Assembly (NCBI RefSeq): GCF_004010155.1
Contig: NZ_RRYH01000035.1
Coordinates: 1 to 53,158, forward strand
Direction of reading: 5' to 3'
Length of the DNA: 53,158 bases
Source of the DNA: Solirhodobacter olei
GTDB lineage: Bacteria > Pseudomonadota > Alphaproteobacteria > Rhodobacterales > Rhodobacteraceae
Numbering within the stretch: the stretch's first letter is position 1; the number at the start of each line of letters is the position of its first letter. The position numbers were made by a program, and so were the translations under genes. This document shows positions 26,912 to 35,336 of the stretch, in pieces. The notes beneath the pieces were generated by a model, which saw only the letters and a list, made by a program, of their open reading frames with translations, did not search any database and was not told where the DNA came from.

Positions 26912-27880
26912 ATGGATGATCTTTACCTTTCGGTCCGCAACCTGACGAAGCATTTCCAGCCTTCCGGGTTTTCCCGTGGCCCTGCTGTGAAGGCGCTGCA
27001 GGACATATCCTTCGATATTCCTCGCGGGCAGGTCGTTGGCCTGGTCGGAGAATCCGGGTCGGGAAAAACGACAATCGGGCGCTCGATCCTACGCTTGATT
27101 GAGCCGACGAGCGGACAGGTCATCATGAACGGTACTGACGTCGTGCGACTGTCGGCACGCGGTCTGAGGCGTCAGCGGCGCAAGATGCAATACGTTTTCC
27201 AGGATCCCTTCGCGAGTCTGTCTTCGCGCATGACGATCGGCCGGATCCTGATGGAAGGGCTGGATATCCAGCGTTTGGGCTCCAAGTCCGATCGGCAGGC
27301 TCGAGCGAGAGCAGCGCTTGAGATGGTCGAGCTTCCTGAAGACGCGTTCGACCGGTTCGCGCATGAATTCTCCGGTGGCCAGCGGCAACGGATCGGGATT
27401 GCGCGGGCTTTGGCGATGCAGCCCGAGTTCGTCGTGGCTGACGAGCCGGTGTCCGCTCTGGACGTCTCGATTCAGGCACAGGTTCTCAATCTGCTGCGCG
27501 GTCTCCAGATGCGGCTGGGACTCACCATGCTGTTCATCTCCCACGATCTGGCCGTGGTCGAGTACATCTGCGATACGGTGATCGTCCTCTATCTCGGCCG
27601 GATCATGGAAATCGCTCCGGCGGCTGAACTCTATGCACGCCCAAGGCATCCCTACACCCGCGCCCTGCTCTCAGCGATCCCGACACCGGATCCGATCCGC
27701 CGGGCCAAGCGGCAGGTCCTGACCGGGGACATTCCCAGCCCCGCGAACCCACCTTCGGGTTGTGTTTTCCGCACCCGCTGCCCTCTCGCGGTCGATGCCT
27801 GCGCTACGTCGGTCCCGCCGCTGCGCGAGATGGTGCCCGGGCACAGCATGGCCTGCATTCGGGATGAGGCCATAATATGA
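26912..27880 (+). CDS. dipeptide-type ABC importer, ATP-binding protein 2 (amino-sugar locus)
   Basis: A 322-residue DppF/OppF-type ATPase: Walker A GESGSGKTT, Q-loop FQDPFASLSSRM, signature FSGGQRQRIGIARAL, Walker B FVVADEPVSALD, switch His in FISHDLAVV. The full C-terminal extension with a cysteine motif (PSGCVFRTRCPLAVDAC) is present, unlike the short DppF at 12519. It overlaps the NanE-NanK gene by four bases, tying transport to catabolism in one transcript. Confidence 0.92.
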   Translation: MDDLYLSVRNLTKHFQPSGFSRGPAVKALQDISFDIPRGQVVGLVGESGSGKTTIGRSILRLIEPTSGQVIMNGTDVVRLSARGLRRQRRKMQYVFQDPFASLSSRMTIGRILMEGLDIQRLGSKSDRQARARAALEMVELPEDAFDRFAHEFSGGQRQRIGIARALAMQPEFVVADEPVSALDVSIQAQVLNLLRGLQMRLGLTMLFISHDLAVVEYICDTVIVLYLGRIMEIAPAAELYARPRHPYTRALLSAIPTPDPIRRAKRQVLTGDIPSPANPPSGCVFRTRCPLAVDACATSVPPLREMVPGHSMACIRDEAII

Positions 27881-29427
27881 TGCCCCGCGAACCGCTCCTT
27901 GAGAGACTGGCGGCCGGCCTGATCGTGTCCTGCCAGCCCGTGGATGGCGGGCCGATGGATACGACGGAAACCGTGGTCGCCATGGCGTTGGCTGCACGAG
28001 ATGGTGGCGCGCGGGCGTTGAGAATCGAGGGTGCAAGCCGGGTTGCCGCGGTGCGCGCCGCCTGCGACCTGCCGATAATTGGCATCGTCAAACGGGATCT
28101 TGACGAGAGCCCGGTACGGATTACCCCGTTCGTCCGAGATGTTCGGGCACTTGCCGAAGCCGGCGCGACGGTCATCGCTGTCGATGCGACCCAACGGGTG
28201 CGCCCCGTGTCTGTGTCGGATCTGCTTGCCGCGATAAGGTCTACCGAATGCCTTGCAATGGCGGATCTGGCAACGCTGGATGAGGCGAGATCCGCATGCG
28301 ACCTCGGCTTCGATATCATCGGGACCACGATGTCCGGCTACACCGGCGGTCCGATACCGACAGCCCCGGATTTCGAGTTGCTGTCGGTCTGCTCCCGACT
28401 GGGCACGTTTGTTATCGCTGAAGGGCGGTTCAACACACCAGCTCTTGCGGGTTCAGCGATCGAGGCTGGAGCGGATGCCGTCTGTGCGGGATCCGCAATT
28501 ACCCGCCAGGAATATGTTACGCGCTGGTTCGGGGATGCGATCGCGCATGCCAACGCTGTGCGCCGAGGAACGGCGTTGGCGCTTGATATTGGCGGAACGA
28601 AATCCCTGCTTGCGCTTGTCCAAAACGGCGAAATCCTTGACGAGCGGACGGCTCCCACGATGCGGCGGATCGCTACTGAGGACTGGTTCGCCGAATTGAG
28701 GACCCTGGCCGCCGATTGGGCCGGCCGGTACTGTGCCGTCGGCGCCGCGGTGACGGGTGTCGTCAGAGAAGGGCGCTGGAGCGCTCTGAATTCCGACACG
28801 CTCGATATTCCGCCCGAAACACCTCTAGCCGAGCGACTGGCTGAAATCTTTCAGTGCGATAGCGCGTTGGCAGTCAACGACGCTCAGGCCGCTGCATGGG
28901 GGGAATATCGGTACGGCGCGGGGCGTGGCACAGACATGGCCTTTGTCACGGTTTCCTCCGGAATTGGCGGAGGTATTGTCATTGGCGGACAACTCTGGCG
29001 TGGGAGCCGGGGTCTCGCTGGAAGCCTTGGACAGACCCGGCTCACGGATGGCACCCGACTGGAAAGCTTCGCGTCCGGGTTCGCGATGAGCCGGCGCGCC
29101 GGTACCGAGGGCTGGCCTGACGATACGCGGGCCATATTCTCGGCGCTCGCGGACGGTGAACCCTGGGCCGCCTCCATCATCGCGGATGCAGCGGGCGAAG
29201 TCGCTCGAGCGCTCGTCAACTTGCAGGCCATCGCGGATATCGAGCGCGTCGTATTGGGCGGTGGCGTCGGTCTGCTTCCGTCTTACCAGGCACGCCTGCA
29301 GGGTGCCCTGAAGGCCTATCCCTCAATCTTCCTCCCGGTCATCGTGCCGGCTGCGCTCGGCGCAAAAGCAGGTGTGGTGGGGGTCGCCGACCTGGCCTTG
29401 CGCGGCTCGCAACGCGGTTCCGCCTAG
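27877..29427 (+). CDS. nanEK: NanE-NanK fusion: ManNAc-6-phosphate 2-epimerase plus ManNAc kinase
   Basis: A 516-residue bifunctional protein. Residues 1-225 are NanE: GLIVSCQPV, IRIEGA, IIGIVKRDL, SPVRITP, IIGTTMSGYT, VIAEGRFNTP and GSAITR are all family hallmarks. Residues about 230-505 are a ROK-family sugar kinase: ALDIGGTKSL, AVTGVV, LAVNDAQAAAWGEY with the catalytic Asp, and VSSGIGGG. Together they phosphorylate N-acetylmannosamine and epimerise it to GlcNAc-6-P. The ROK zinc motif (CxCGxxGCxE) is missing: GLAGSLGQTRLTDG runs straight to TRLESFASG, and the usual His of GLAGH is gone. The kinase therefore belongs to a zinc-less variant or is impaired. The two activities are usually encoded separately. 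Confidence 0.92.
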   Translation: MMPREPLLERLAAGLIVSCQPVDGGPMDTTETVVAMALAARDGGARALRIEGASRVAAVRAACDLPIIGIVKRDLDESPVRITPFVRDVRALAEAGATVIAVDATQRVRPVSVSDLLAAIRSTECLAMADLATLDEARSACDLGFDIIGTTMSGYTGGPIPTAPDFELLSVCSRLGTFVIAEGRFNTPALAGSAIEAGADAVCAGSAITRQEYVTRWFGDAIAHANAVRRGTALALDIGGTKSLLALVQNGEILDERTAPTMRRIATEDWFAELRTLAADWAGRYCAVGAAVTGVVREGRWSALNSDTLDIPPETPLAERLAEIFQCDSALAVNDAQAAAWGEYRYGAGRGTDMAFVTVSSGIGGGIVIGGQLWRGSRGLAGSLGQTRLTDGTRLESFASGFAMSRRAGTEGWPDDTRAIFSALADGEPWAASIIADAAGEVARALVNLQAIADIERVVLGGGVGLLPSYQARLQGALKAYPSIFLPVIVPAALGAKAGVVGVADLALRGSQRGSA

Positions 29428-29469
29428 GACGGCCAGTCGGGGCACGCAAATCTTCCAAAGAGAGGTACA

Positions 29470-30501
29470 ATGACAGCCAAGACGCATATGCGGCGGGAGA
29501 TCGAAGAGATCCCCGCAATCGCTGCCCATTTTCTCGACACCGGCCGCCCTGCGCTTGCCGCTGCCGGTGCTGCGCTTCGGGAGCTTGATCCGCGGTTCGT
29601 CGTGAGCGTGGCGCGCGGCTCTTCGGATCACGCCGCGACCTATCTAAAATACGCGATCGAGCTGATGATCGGCGTGCCGGTTGCCTCGATCGGCCCGTCT
29701 ATCGCGTCTATCTACGGCGCAAGGATGCGACTGGAGCGCGCGGCCTGCATCGGCATTTCCCAATCGGGTCGCAGCCCGGATATCGTCGCTATGATGCGAG
29801 CGGCGGGGCAGGGCGGAGCGCTCCCCATAGCCATCACCAACGATCGCCATGCCCCAATTTCCGAAGAGGCGGCTCATACCCTGGCCCTTCATGCCGGACG
29901 TGAACGCAGCGTCGCAGCAACAAAGACGTTCGTGACATCCGTCCTTGCGGGGCTCGCACTGCTGGCGGAATGGAGCGGTGATGACGACCTCCGCCGTGCC
30001 GTGGCCACGCTTCCCATCGCCTTCGAACAGGCGCTGACCTGCGATTGGACGCCCTTGGCCGATCGCCTTGTCCGGGCCCGATCTCTCTACGTCCTTGGTC
30101 GCGGCCCAAGCTTCGCCATCGCCAGCGAGATGGCGTTGAAGTTCAAGGAGACCTGCGACCTGCATGCCGAAGGATATTCCTCGGCTGAGGTGCTTCACGG
30201 ACCGGCCGCGATCGTAAACGCGCGGTTTCCCGTTCTTGCCCTCGGCGTCCAGGACGCTGCACTTCAACAGGCGACCGAAACCGTAACCAGGCTGGTGGGG
30301 CAGGGCGCGGACGCCTTCTTCACCGGCCCGGAACCGGTCTCGGGCGCGACAGCGTTGCCTGCAGTTCAAGGGTTGCACCCGCTCGTAGCGCCGCTGGTTC
30401 TGGTCGTCAGCTTCTACATCTTCGTCGAAGAACTGGCCCGCCGCAGAGGCCTCAATCCCGATATCCCACAACATCTGCGGAAAGTGACGGAGACGGTATG
30501 A
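29470..30501 (+). CDS. double-SIS-domain protein, GlmS-like glucosamine-6-phosphate deaminase type
   Basis: A 343-residue cytoplasmic protein with two SIS domains as in the isomerase half of GlmS but without the glutaminase domain. SIS-1 shows VSVARGSSDHAATY and ISQSGRSPDIV. SIS-2 shows LGRGPSFAIASEMALKFKETCDLHAEGYSSAEVLHGP, with the conserved Glu of the GlmS isomerase site. Stand-alone proteins of this kind (NagB-II/AgaS group) deaminate amino-sugar 6-phosphates to ketose 6-phosphates. Placed just before NagA, it most simply converts GlcN-6-P to Fru-6-P. GAGAGGT precedes the ATG at 29470. It overlaps nagA by four bases. Confidence 0.87.
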   Translation: MTAKTHMRREIEEIPAIAAHFLDTGRPALAAAGAALRELDPRFVVSVARGSSDHAATYLKYAIELMIGVPVASIGPSIASIYGARMRLERAACIGISQSGRSPDIVAMMRAAGQGGALPIAITNDRHAPISEEAAHTLALHAGRERSVAATKTFVTSVLAGLALLAEWSGDDDLRRAVATLPIAFEQALTCDWTPLADRLVRARSLYVLGRGPSFAIASEMALKFKETCDLHAEGYSSAEVLHGPAAIVNARFPVLALGVQDAALQQATETVTRLVGQGADAFFTGPEPVSGATALPAVQGLHPLVAPLVLVVSFYIFVEELARRRGLNPDIPQHLRKVTETV

Positions 30502-31646
30502 CCCGACAGATCCTGATTGGCGCTCGTGTCTTCGATGGGTCTGAATTCTTTGAGGACGCGGCCGTCGTCGTAGAAGACGGGTGGGTCGCCGCGCTTTTGC
30601 GGAGATGTGATGCGCCGCCCGGCGAGGTGACAGAGCTTGCCGGTGGCATACTCGCTCCGGGCCTGATCGATCTGCAGGTGAATGGTGGCGGCGGCGTAAT
30701 GCTCGGCGAGAAGGGCACGCTGGCGGAGATTGAAACGATCTGCCGGGCGCATCTGTCGGCCGGAACCACGGGCCTGCTGCCGACACTCATCACCGATACC
30801 CCGGAGATGACGGCGCGGGTGATTGAGGCCGGGATCGCGGCTGCCAACCTGGGTGTGCCAGGCTTTATCGGCCTACATCTGGAGGGCCCGCACCTCGACC
30901 CGCGGCGCAAGGGCGCGCATGATGCCGGGCTCATCCGGCCGATGACGGAAGACGATCTGGAGCTTTTGCTGCACGCGGCCGCCGAACTGCCCCGCCTGAT
31001 GGTGACGCTTGCCCCGGAAGCCGTCACAACGGACCAGATCTCTTCACTGGTCCGGGCCGGCGTAATTGTAAGTCTGGGCCATACCGATGCGTCTCTCGAG
31101 ACGGCGAACGTCGCTATTGCCGCCGGCGCCACCTGCGTGACCCATCTCTTCAATGCGATGAGCCCCATGTCCCACCGGGCGCCGGGAGTAGTCGGCGCCG
31201 CGCTGGATGCCCCCGATGTTTTCGCTGGCATCATCTGCGACGGCATTCATGTCGCGCCCGAGGTCCTGCGAGTGGCCTTCGCCGCCAAGCGGGGCAGGGT
31301 GAAACTGTTTGCCGTCACGGACGCGATGGCTGCTGCGGGTACCAACCTGCCGTCCTTCCACCTGGCCGGTCGGGAGGTCTTGCGTCGCGACGGCCGTTTG
31401 ACGCTGGCCGATGGCACCCTTGCAGGAGCAGATGTCACGTTGCCCGTGTCACTCCGTTTTCTCGTTGAAATCGCGGGTTTGTCGGAAGCGGCGGCGTTAG
31501 AGGCCATAACGGCAGCTCCAGCGGCTTGCATTGGGCTTGAGGCTGAGCGCGGGCTTATCAAGCCGGGTGCTCGTGCCGATTTTGTCTGGTTTTCAGATGA
31601 CTATGAATTGCAGGGTGTGTGGGTAGAGGGCAAGGCCAATCCATAA
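30498..31646 (+). CDS. nagA: N-acetylglucosamine-6-phosphate deacetylase
   Basis: A 382-residue amidohydrolase. NagA landmarks are all visible: GLIDLQVNGGGG, LHLEGPHLDPRRKGAH with the metal-binding Glu, LGHTDAS and THLFNAMSPM with metal His residues, CDGIHV, VTDAMAAAG with the catalytic Asp, and LADGTLAGA. It removes acetate from GlcNAc-6-P to give GlcN-6-P for the SIS deaminase. Length is normal. It is the last gene of the operon that begins with the GntR regulator; a weak hairpin follows at 31692-31708. Confidence 0.94.
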   Translation: MTRQILIGARVFDGSEFFEDAAVVVEDGWVAALLRRCDAPPGEVTELAGGILAPGLIDLQVNGGGGVMLGEKGTLAEIETICRAHLSAGTTGLLPTLITDTPEMTARVIEAGIAAANLGVPGFIGLHLEGPHLDPRRKGAHDAGLIRPMTEDDLELLLHAAAELPRLMVTLAPEAVTTDQISSLVRAGVIVSLGHTDASLETANVAIAAGATCVTHLFNAMSPMSHRAPGVVGAALDAPDVFAGIICDGIHVAPEVLRVAFAAKRGRVKLFAVTDAMAAAGTNLPSFHLAGREVLRRDGRLTLADGTLAGADVTLPVSLRFLVEIAGLSEAAALEAITAAPAACIGLEAERGLIKPGARADFVWFSDDYELQGVWVEGKANP

Positions 31647-32772
31647 TTAAGAAATGTGATTAAGACATTGTAATTTTAAGATAATGCACGACGATCTCTC
31701 CGAGATCGAGGCAGCGTGATGGGGGGGAGTGGCCTAAAACTGACCGCCGGCAAGCAATCCGGCACCGGTGCTCGCAACGAGTGCCGCTCCGAATAGGATC
31801 ACGGCAACGAGCATCGCTCTGGCGCCCGGTATTTGATCGATCATCCGTCTTTGCTGGCGCGCAACGCCTTTTGCGGATTTACGGTGCCGGCGAAGACGCG
31901 GGAGTATCGAGCGAACACTCGTGCGGGGGGCATAGGTCTGCGACGGCTCCGCGGGCATCAATTCGCAGAAGGCGGCCGGGAGGCCATGGCCGGTCGAACT
32001 GGTAGGTCGGTGAGGCACCTTCGTCTGCTCCTGAGCGCTTTCACATTTTTCGCCGCGCAAGCCCCGTGCCTTAGAATTCACCCTCGGAAAATGTCGTATT
32101 GGTGCACCTGAGGCGTCATTTTCTGGGCGCAACCTTGGTTGAGATCAGCAATCCGGCTTCACGGGCTGAATTGGTTCAGTTCAAGCAACCGGACCTGCTT
32201 GTGCCTCTGCCGTTCCTCGAATTGGGATTGCCCTGTTGGGGACGCGGCCTTCTACCCGTGGAGGCTATGTTGTGAAGCGGCACTTGAGCGCGGTTGAATT
32301 TCTGGGATTGCCGATTGGCACTCCATAGGTGTGGGATCTGGCAAGAGCGGCATCGGCTCTGCGATGGCATTGGGTTCCGCTTCGTAAACGTTTGGTAGAG
32401 ATGTTCTGAAAGTGACAAAAAATGGCAAAAATGAGGCCGAATCTTCGGCAAAAAGTTTGGATTTCGTAAGGGGATCTTTTCATGCGCAAGAGCTTCCCCC
32501 GACTTTCCGCTCGCAACTGAACAGTCTTCGGCGCCCTTGTGGTCGAGTGCTCGCGGGCGGGTAAGCGTGAACTGCCGCAGACCCGTGCGACCAGACTAAA
32601 CGGGTAGGGGCCCGTCTCAACATCCAAAAAACCTAAGGCAGAAGGCACTGTCCTGGAGGCGACGGAGGTAGAGTTGCGAGCTGAAAAGGGTCAATATTCG
32701 CGCTTGTTTGCTGGCTATCCAATAATGCGGCCCGTGAGAAACTGCTGCCGAGGCTCCGCACCGATGCTGAGT
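31647..32772. other. 1.1-kb region without a supported gene; two small hairpins
   Basis: CGATCTC/GAGATCG (31692-31708) is a 7-bp hairpin 46 bp after nagA without a T-run. GCCGAA/TTCGGC (32436-32449) forms a second hairpin flanked by A/T-rich DNA on both sides and could act as a weak terminator for either strand. On the minus strand 31734-31844 could encode a 36-residue peptide with one membrane segment (AMLVAVILFGAALVAS), but there is no clear ribosome site. The rest shows no family resemblance and looks like decayed DNA. Codon structure is poor in all frames. Confidence 0.45.
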
Positions 32773-34161
32773 TCAGCCGCCCCGGATCGCGCCCACGGGA
32801 GCTTCGGCGTCGCTGAAGCCCGTCAAGTCTGTCGGCTTGAGCCGATATTGACGCGAGTATCGTGGCTCCGCATTCAGGATCTCCGGCGAATGACCCTGCT
32901 CTATCTCGGCAATCCAGGCCAAAAGGCGCGACTTGAGCTGGTCCGCCAAGTCTCGGAACACAGTCAGCCCAACGAGGTTGACCATTTCGTAGGGATCACT
33001 GTCGAGATCGTAAAGATAGGCCTCGCGATACACTTGCGATCGCGGCGCGTCCTCGTCGTACTCGGAGGTCACGCCGTATTTCCAGCGGTGCGTTCGCAGC
33101 GCACGGCCAGTCTCCGTCTCGCTTATCTGGAAAAAAACGTCTTCCCTCCACGGTGCGCGTGCGTCTCGTACAACTGGGATGATCGAACGGCCCACCATTC
33201 CTTCTGGGACCGCAAGACCCGCCGCCTCGATCAGCGTAGGGGCCACGTCGACGGTGCTGAATAGCGCCCTGACCTGCCCGCCGGCGTTGAAGCCCGGGCC
33301 GGTGAGCATCGTCGGAACCCTTACCGCGCTTTCATGGCAGGAGCGCTTGTACTCACTGTTGCGAGTCTTGAAGTGGCAGGCGTGATCGGACGTGAACATG
33401 ACTATAGTGTTCTCTGCCATGCCGAGGCTCTTCAGCGCATCCATTAGCCGGCCAAAGGCCTCGTCCAGCCTCTTCACCATCCCGTAGTAACCGCCCAGGT
33501 GCCAACCGCTGGTGCCCTTCAGAGTCGCGAGGTCCGGCGGGATCCAGAGCTTCGCCGTCATGTCTTCGCGGTAGCCCTCCGGCGGGGGATAGTCGTCCAC
33601 GTGGTTCTGGTGATGAGGCTCGAGGAAGGACACGAAGAGGAAGAACGGATTGTCATGATGCGCATCACAATAGCGGATCGCCGCATCGGTTATTGCGTCT
33701 ACACGGTAACCCGGCAGCTTGGTGCGCTGGTCTTCAGTGTCGAATAGGACGCAGTCATATGCGTCCGAGCAGAACTCCAGCAGGTTCGCGGCAAGCCACG
33801 TCTGGTAGCCTCCCCTCTCGCGCGCCGGAACTGGGTCACTTCCACCGAGGTGCCACTTGCCGATGTAGGCGGTGTCGTATCCGTTCCGGGCGAAGACCTT
33901 GGCCATTGTCTCGGCGTCCTCTGACAGCGGAATTCCGTTGCGAAAGACCCCGGTTTGAGTTGCGAAGAGACCTGTCTGCATCGATGAGCGCGCAGGCCCA
34001 CACAGTGGCTGGCTTGTGAACGAGTTGTAGAGATGCGTCCCTGACCGGGCCAGGCGGTCGAAGTTAGGGGTTAACCCCATTGGATTTCCATGCACACCGG
34101 TCGTGTCGTGGCGCTGCTGGTCAGTGAAGAAGACGATAACGTTCGGTCGGCCCTGTGACAT
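32773..34161 (-). CDS. type I sulfatase (cytoplasmic), copy 1
   Basis: A 462-residue sulfatase of the alkaline-phosphatase-like clan. FFTDQQRHD gives the first metal Asp (14). LCGPARSS holds the formylglycine site C-x-P-x-R (Cys54, Arg58), and GKWHLGG and FTSDHACH supply further active-site residues. Cys must be converted to formylglycine by a maturation enzyme that is not in the window. There is no signal peptide, so it would desulfate an already imported substrate. It lies downstream of the LysR gene on the same strand, and a second sulfatase stands at the far end of the importer operon. Confidence 0.9.
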   Translation of the reverse strand: MSQGRPNVIVFFTDQQRHDTTGVHGNPMGLTPNFDRLARSGTHLYNSFTSQPLCGPARSSMQTGLFATQTGVFRNGIPLSEDAETMAKVFARNGYDTAYIGKWHLGGSDPVPARERGGYQTWLAANLLEFCSDAYDCVLFDTEDQRTKLPGYRVDAITDAAIRYCDAHHDNPFFLFVSFLEPHHQNHVDDYPPPEGYREDMTAKLWIPPDLATLKGTSGWHLGGYYGMVKRLDEAFGRLMDALKSLGMAENTIVMFTSDHACHFKTRNSEYKRSCHESAVRVPTMLTGPGFNAGGQVRALFSTVDVAPTLIEAAGLAVPEGMVGRSIIPVVRDARAPWREDVFFQISETETGRALRTHRWKYGVTSEYDEDAPRSQVYREAYLYDLDSDPYEMVNLVGLTVFRDLADQLKSRLLAWIAEIEQGHSPEILNAEPRYSRQYRLKPTDLTGFSDAEAPVGAIRGG

Positions 34162-34245
34162 TCGGCTTTGCTCCTGATGTTGTGCCGAACATAGGAGGTC
34201 CAGATATGACGGAATAATGATATTAGGGTTGTGCCTCGATAACTC

Positions 34246-35151
34246 TTAGGAATGCCCGGAGATTTGAGTCTCTGCAAAATGCCGGGCCAACTCGATTGCG
34301 CGGAGCAGCGCTGGGTGATCGCGCAGGGACTGTCGATACCAAGCGCCCGACTCGAAGGAGCAAATCGGCTGTTCGAGCCGAAGCGCTACCAGACCCGCAC
34401 GTTCGGCGAGGTCGCGCACGTAAGGATTCGCCAGTGTGATGTAATCGGTTCCGGCGACGATGCGGAACGTGGCGACAAGCGAGTCTACCTCCATCGCGAT
34501 CTCAGGATCAGGCAGCATGTGATCCGAGCAGAACTCCCGCAGCCGCTCCGCGTTGAGGCGGTCGCGATGATAGATCACCCATTTTCGCCTGACGAGATCG
34601 GCGGGCGTGACTCTCTCAGCCTGCGCCAGGGCGCTGTCCTGGGAGGCGTATGCGATGATCTGCACATTGATGATAGGGCGGGTTTCGATCCCTTCGGTAA
34701 AGGCGGAGAGCAACGCTCCGAACAGCAGATCAATTTCGCCATCCATGAGTTTCGGAAGCGCGTTGTTGGCCGCCTCGAATCCAAGCCGGAAGCGCATGCG
34801 CGGATACTCCAGACTGAGTTGCTTGACGACATCGGGCGCGACGGCGCTGTGGTAGGCCGTCCCTGCAGCAATCCTGAACTCGGCGAGCGTTCCGTCCCGG
34901 ATCAGCTGGATTTCTTCCCGAGCTTGCTGGTGGTGCATTTCGATCATTTCGCTCCGTGAAAAGAGCATTCGCCCAGCCTGCGTCAGTGCCATTCCCCGGA
35001 CGGATCGCTCGAAAAGCTCGGCGCCGAACTCCTGCTCGGTCCTCCGGATGGCCTTGGTCAACGCAGGCTGGGTCAGGCCGATCTGTTCAGCCGCTGCGGT
35101 AAGGTTTCCTGATCGAGCGACCGCCAGAAACGCCTTGAGATTGCGATCCAT
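34246..35151 (-). CDS. LysR-family transcriptional regulator
   Basis: A 301-residue LTTR. The N-terminal HTH (MDRNLKAFLAVARSGNLTAAAEQIGLTQPALTKAIRRTEQEFGAELFERS) is followed by a periplasmic-binding-like effector domain from residue about 90. It is transcribed away from the sugar-importer operon across a 185-bp gap (35152-35336) that has an AT-rich stretch at about 35180-35200. This is the classic layout for an LTTR controlling the divergent genes and its own expression. The effector is probably the sulfated or desulfated sugar, by inference. The sulfatase gene follows 84 bp downstream on the same strand. Confidence 0.9.
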   Translation of the reverse strand: MDRNLKAFLAVARSGNLTAAAEQIGLTQPALTKAIRRTEQEFGAELFERSVRGMALTQAGRMLFSRSEMIEMHHQQAREEIQLIRDGTLAEFRIAAGTAYHSAVAPDVVKQLSLEYPRMRFRLGFEAANNALPKLMDGEIDLLFGALLSAFTEGIETRPIINVQIIAYASQDSALAQAERVTPADLVRRKWVIYHRDRLNAERLREFCSDHMLPDPEIAMEVDSLVATFRIVAGTDYITLANPYVRDLAERAGLVALRLEQPICSFESGAWYRQSLRDHPALLRAIELARHFAETQISGHS

Positions 35152-35336
35152 TCCATTCCTCTCGGTTATCGATGTGGGTAGAATATATCATTTCTTTGTC
35201 ATCGTTGCGCAAGCTATCGTCCTCCGAGGCAGCTGCCTTCGACCGGGGAGGGATCGGTGGCTGCGCGCGTGGCCTGCGCCAGCAAGCATTGGCCAAAACG
35301 CCGCAGGAAATCGTCGGCAAACAGGGAGAGATTATA

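Noticed and set aside
29470-30501. MurQ-type N-acetylmuramic acid 6-phosphate etherase
   Set aside because: MurQ is a single-SIS protein with different motifs. This protein has two SIS domains and the GlmS-like EVLHGP segment.
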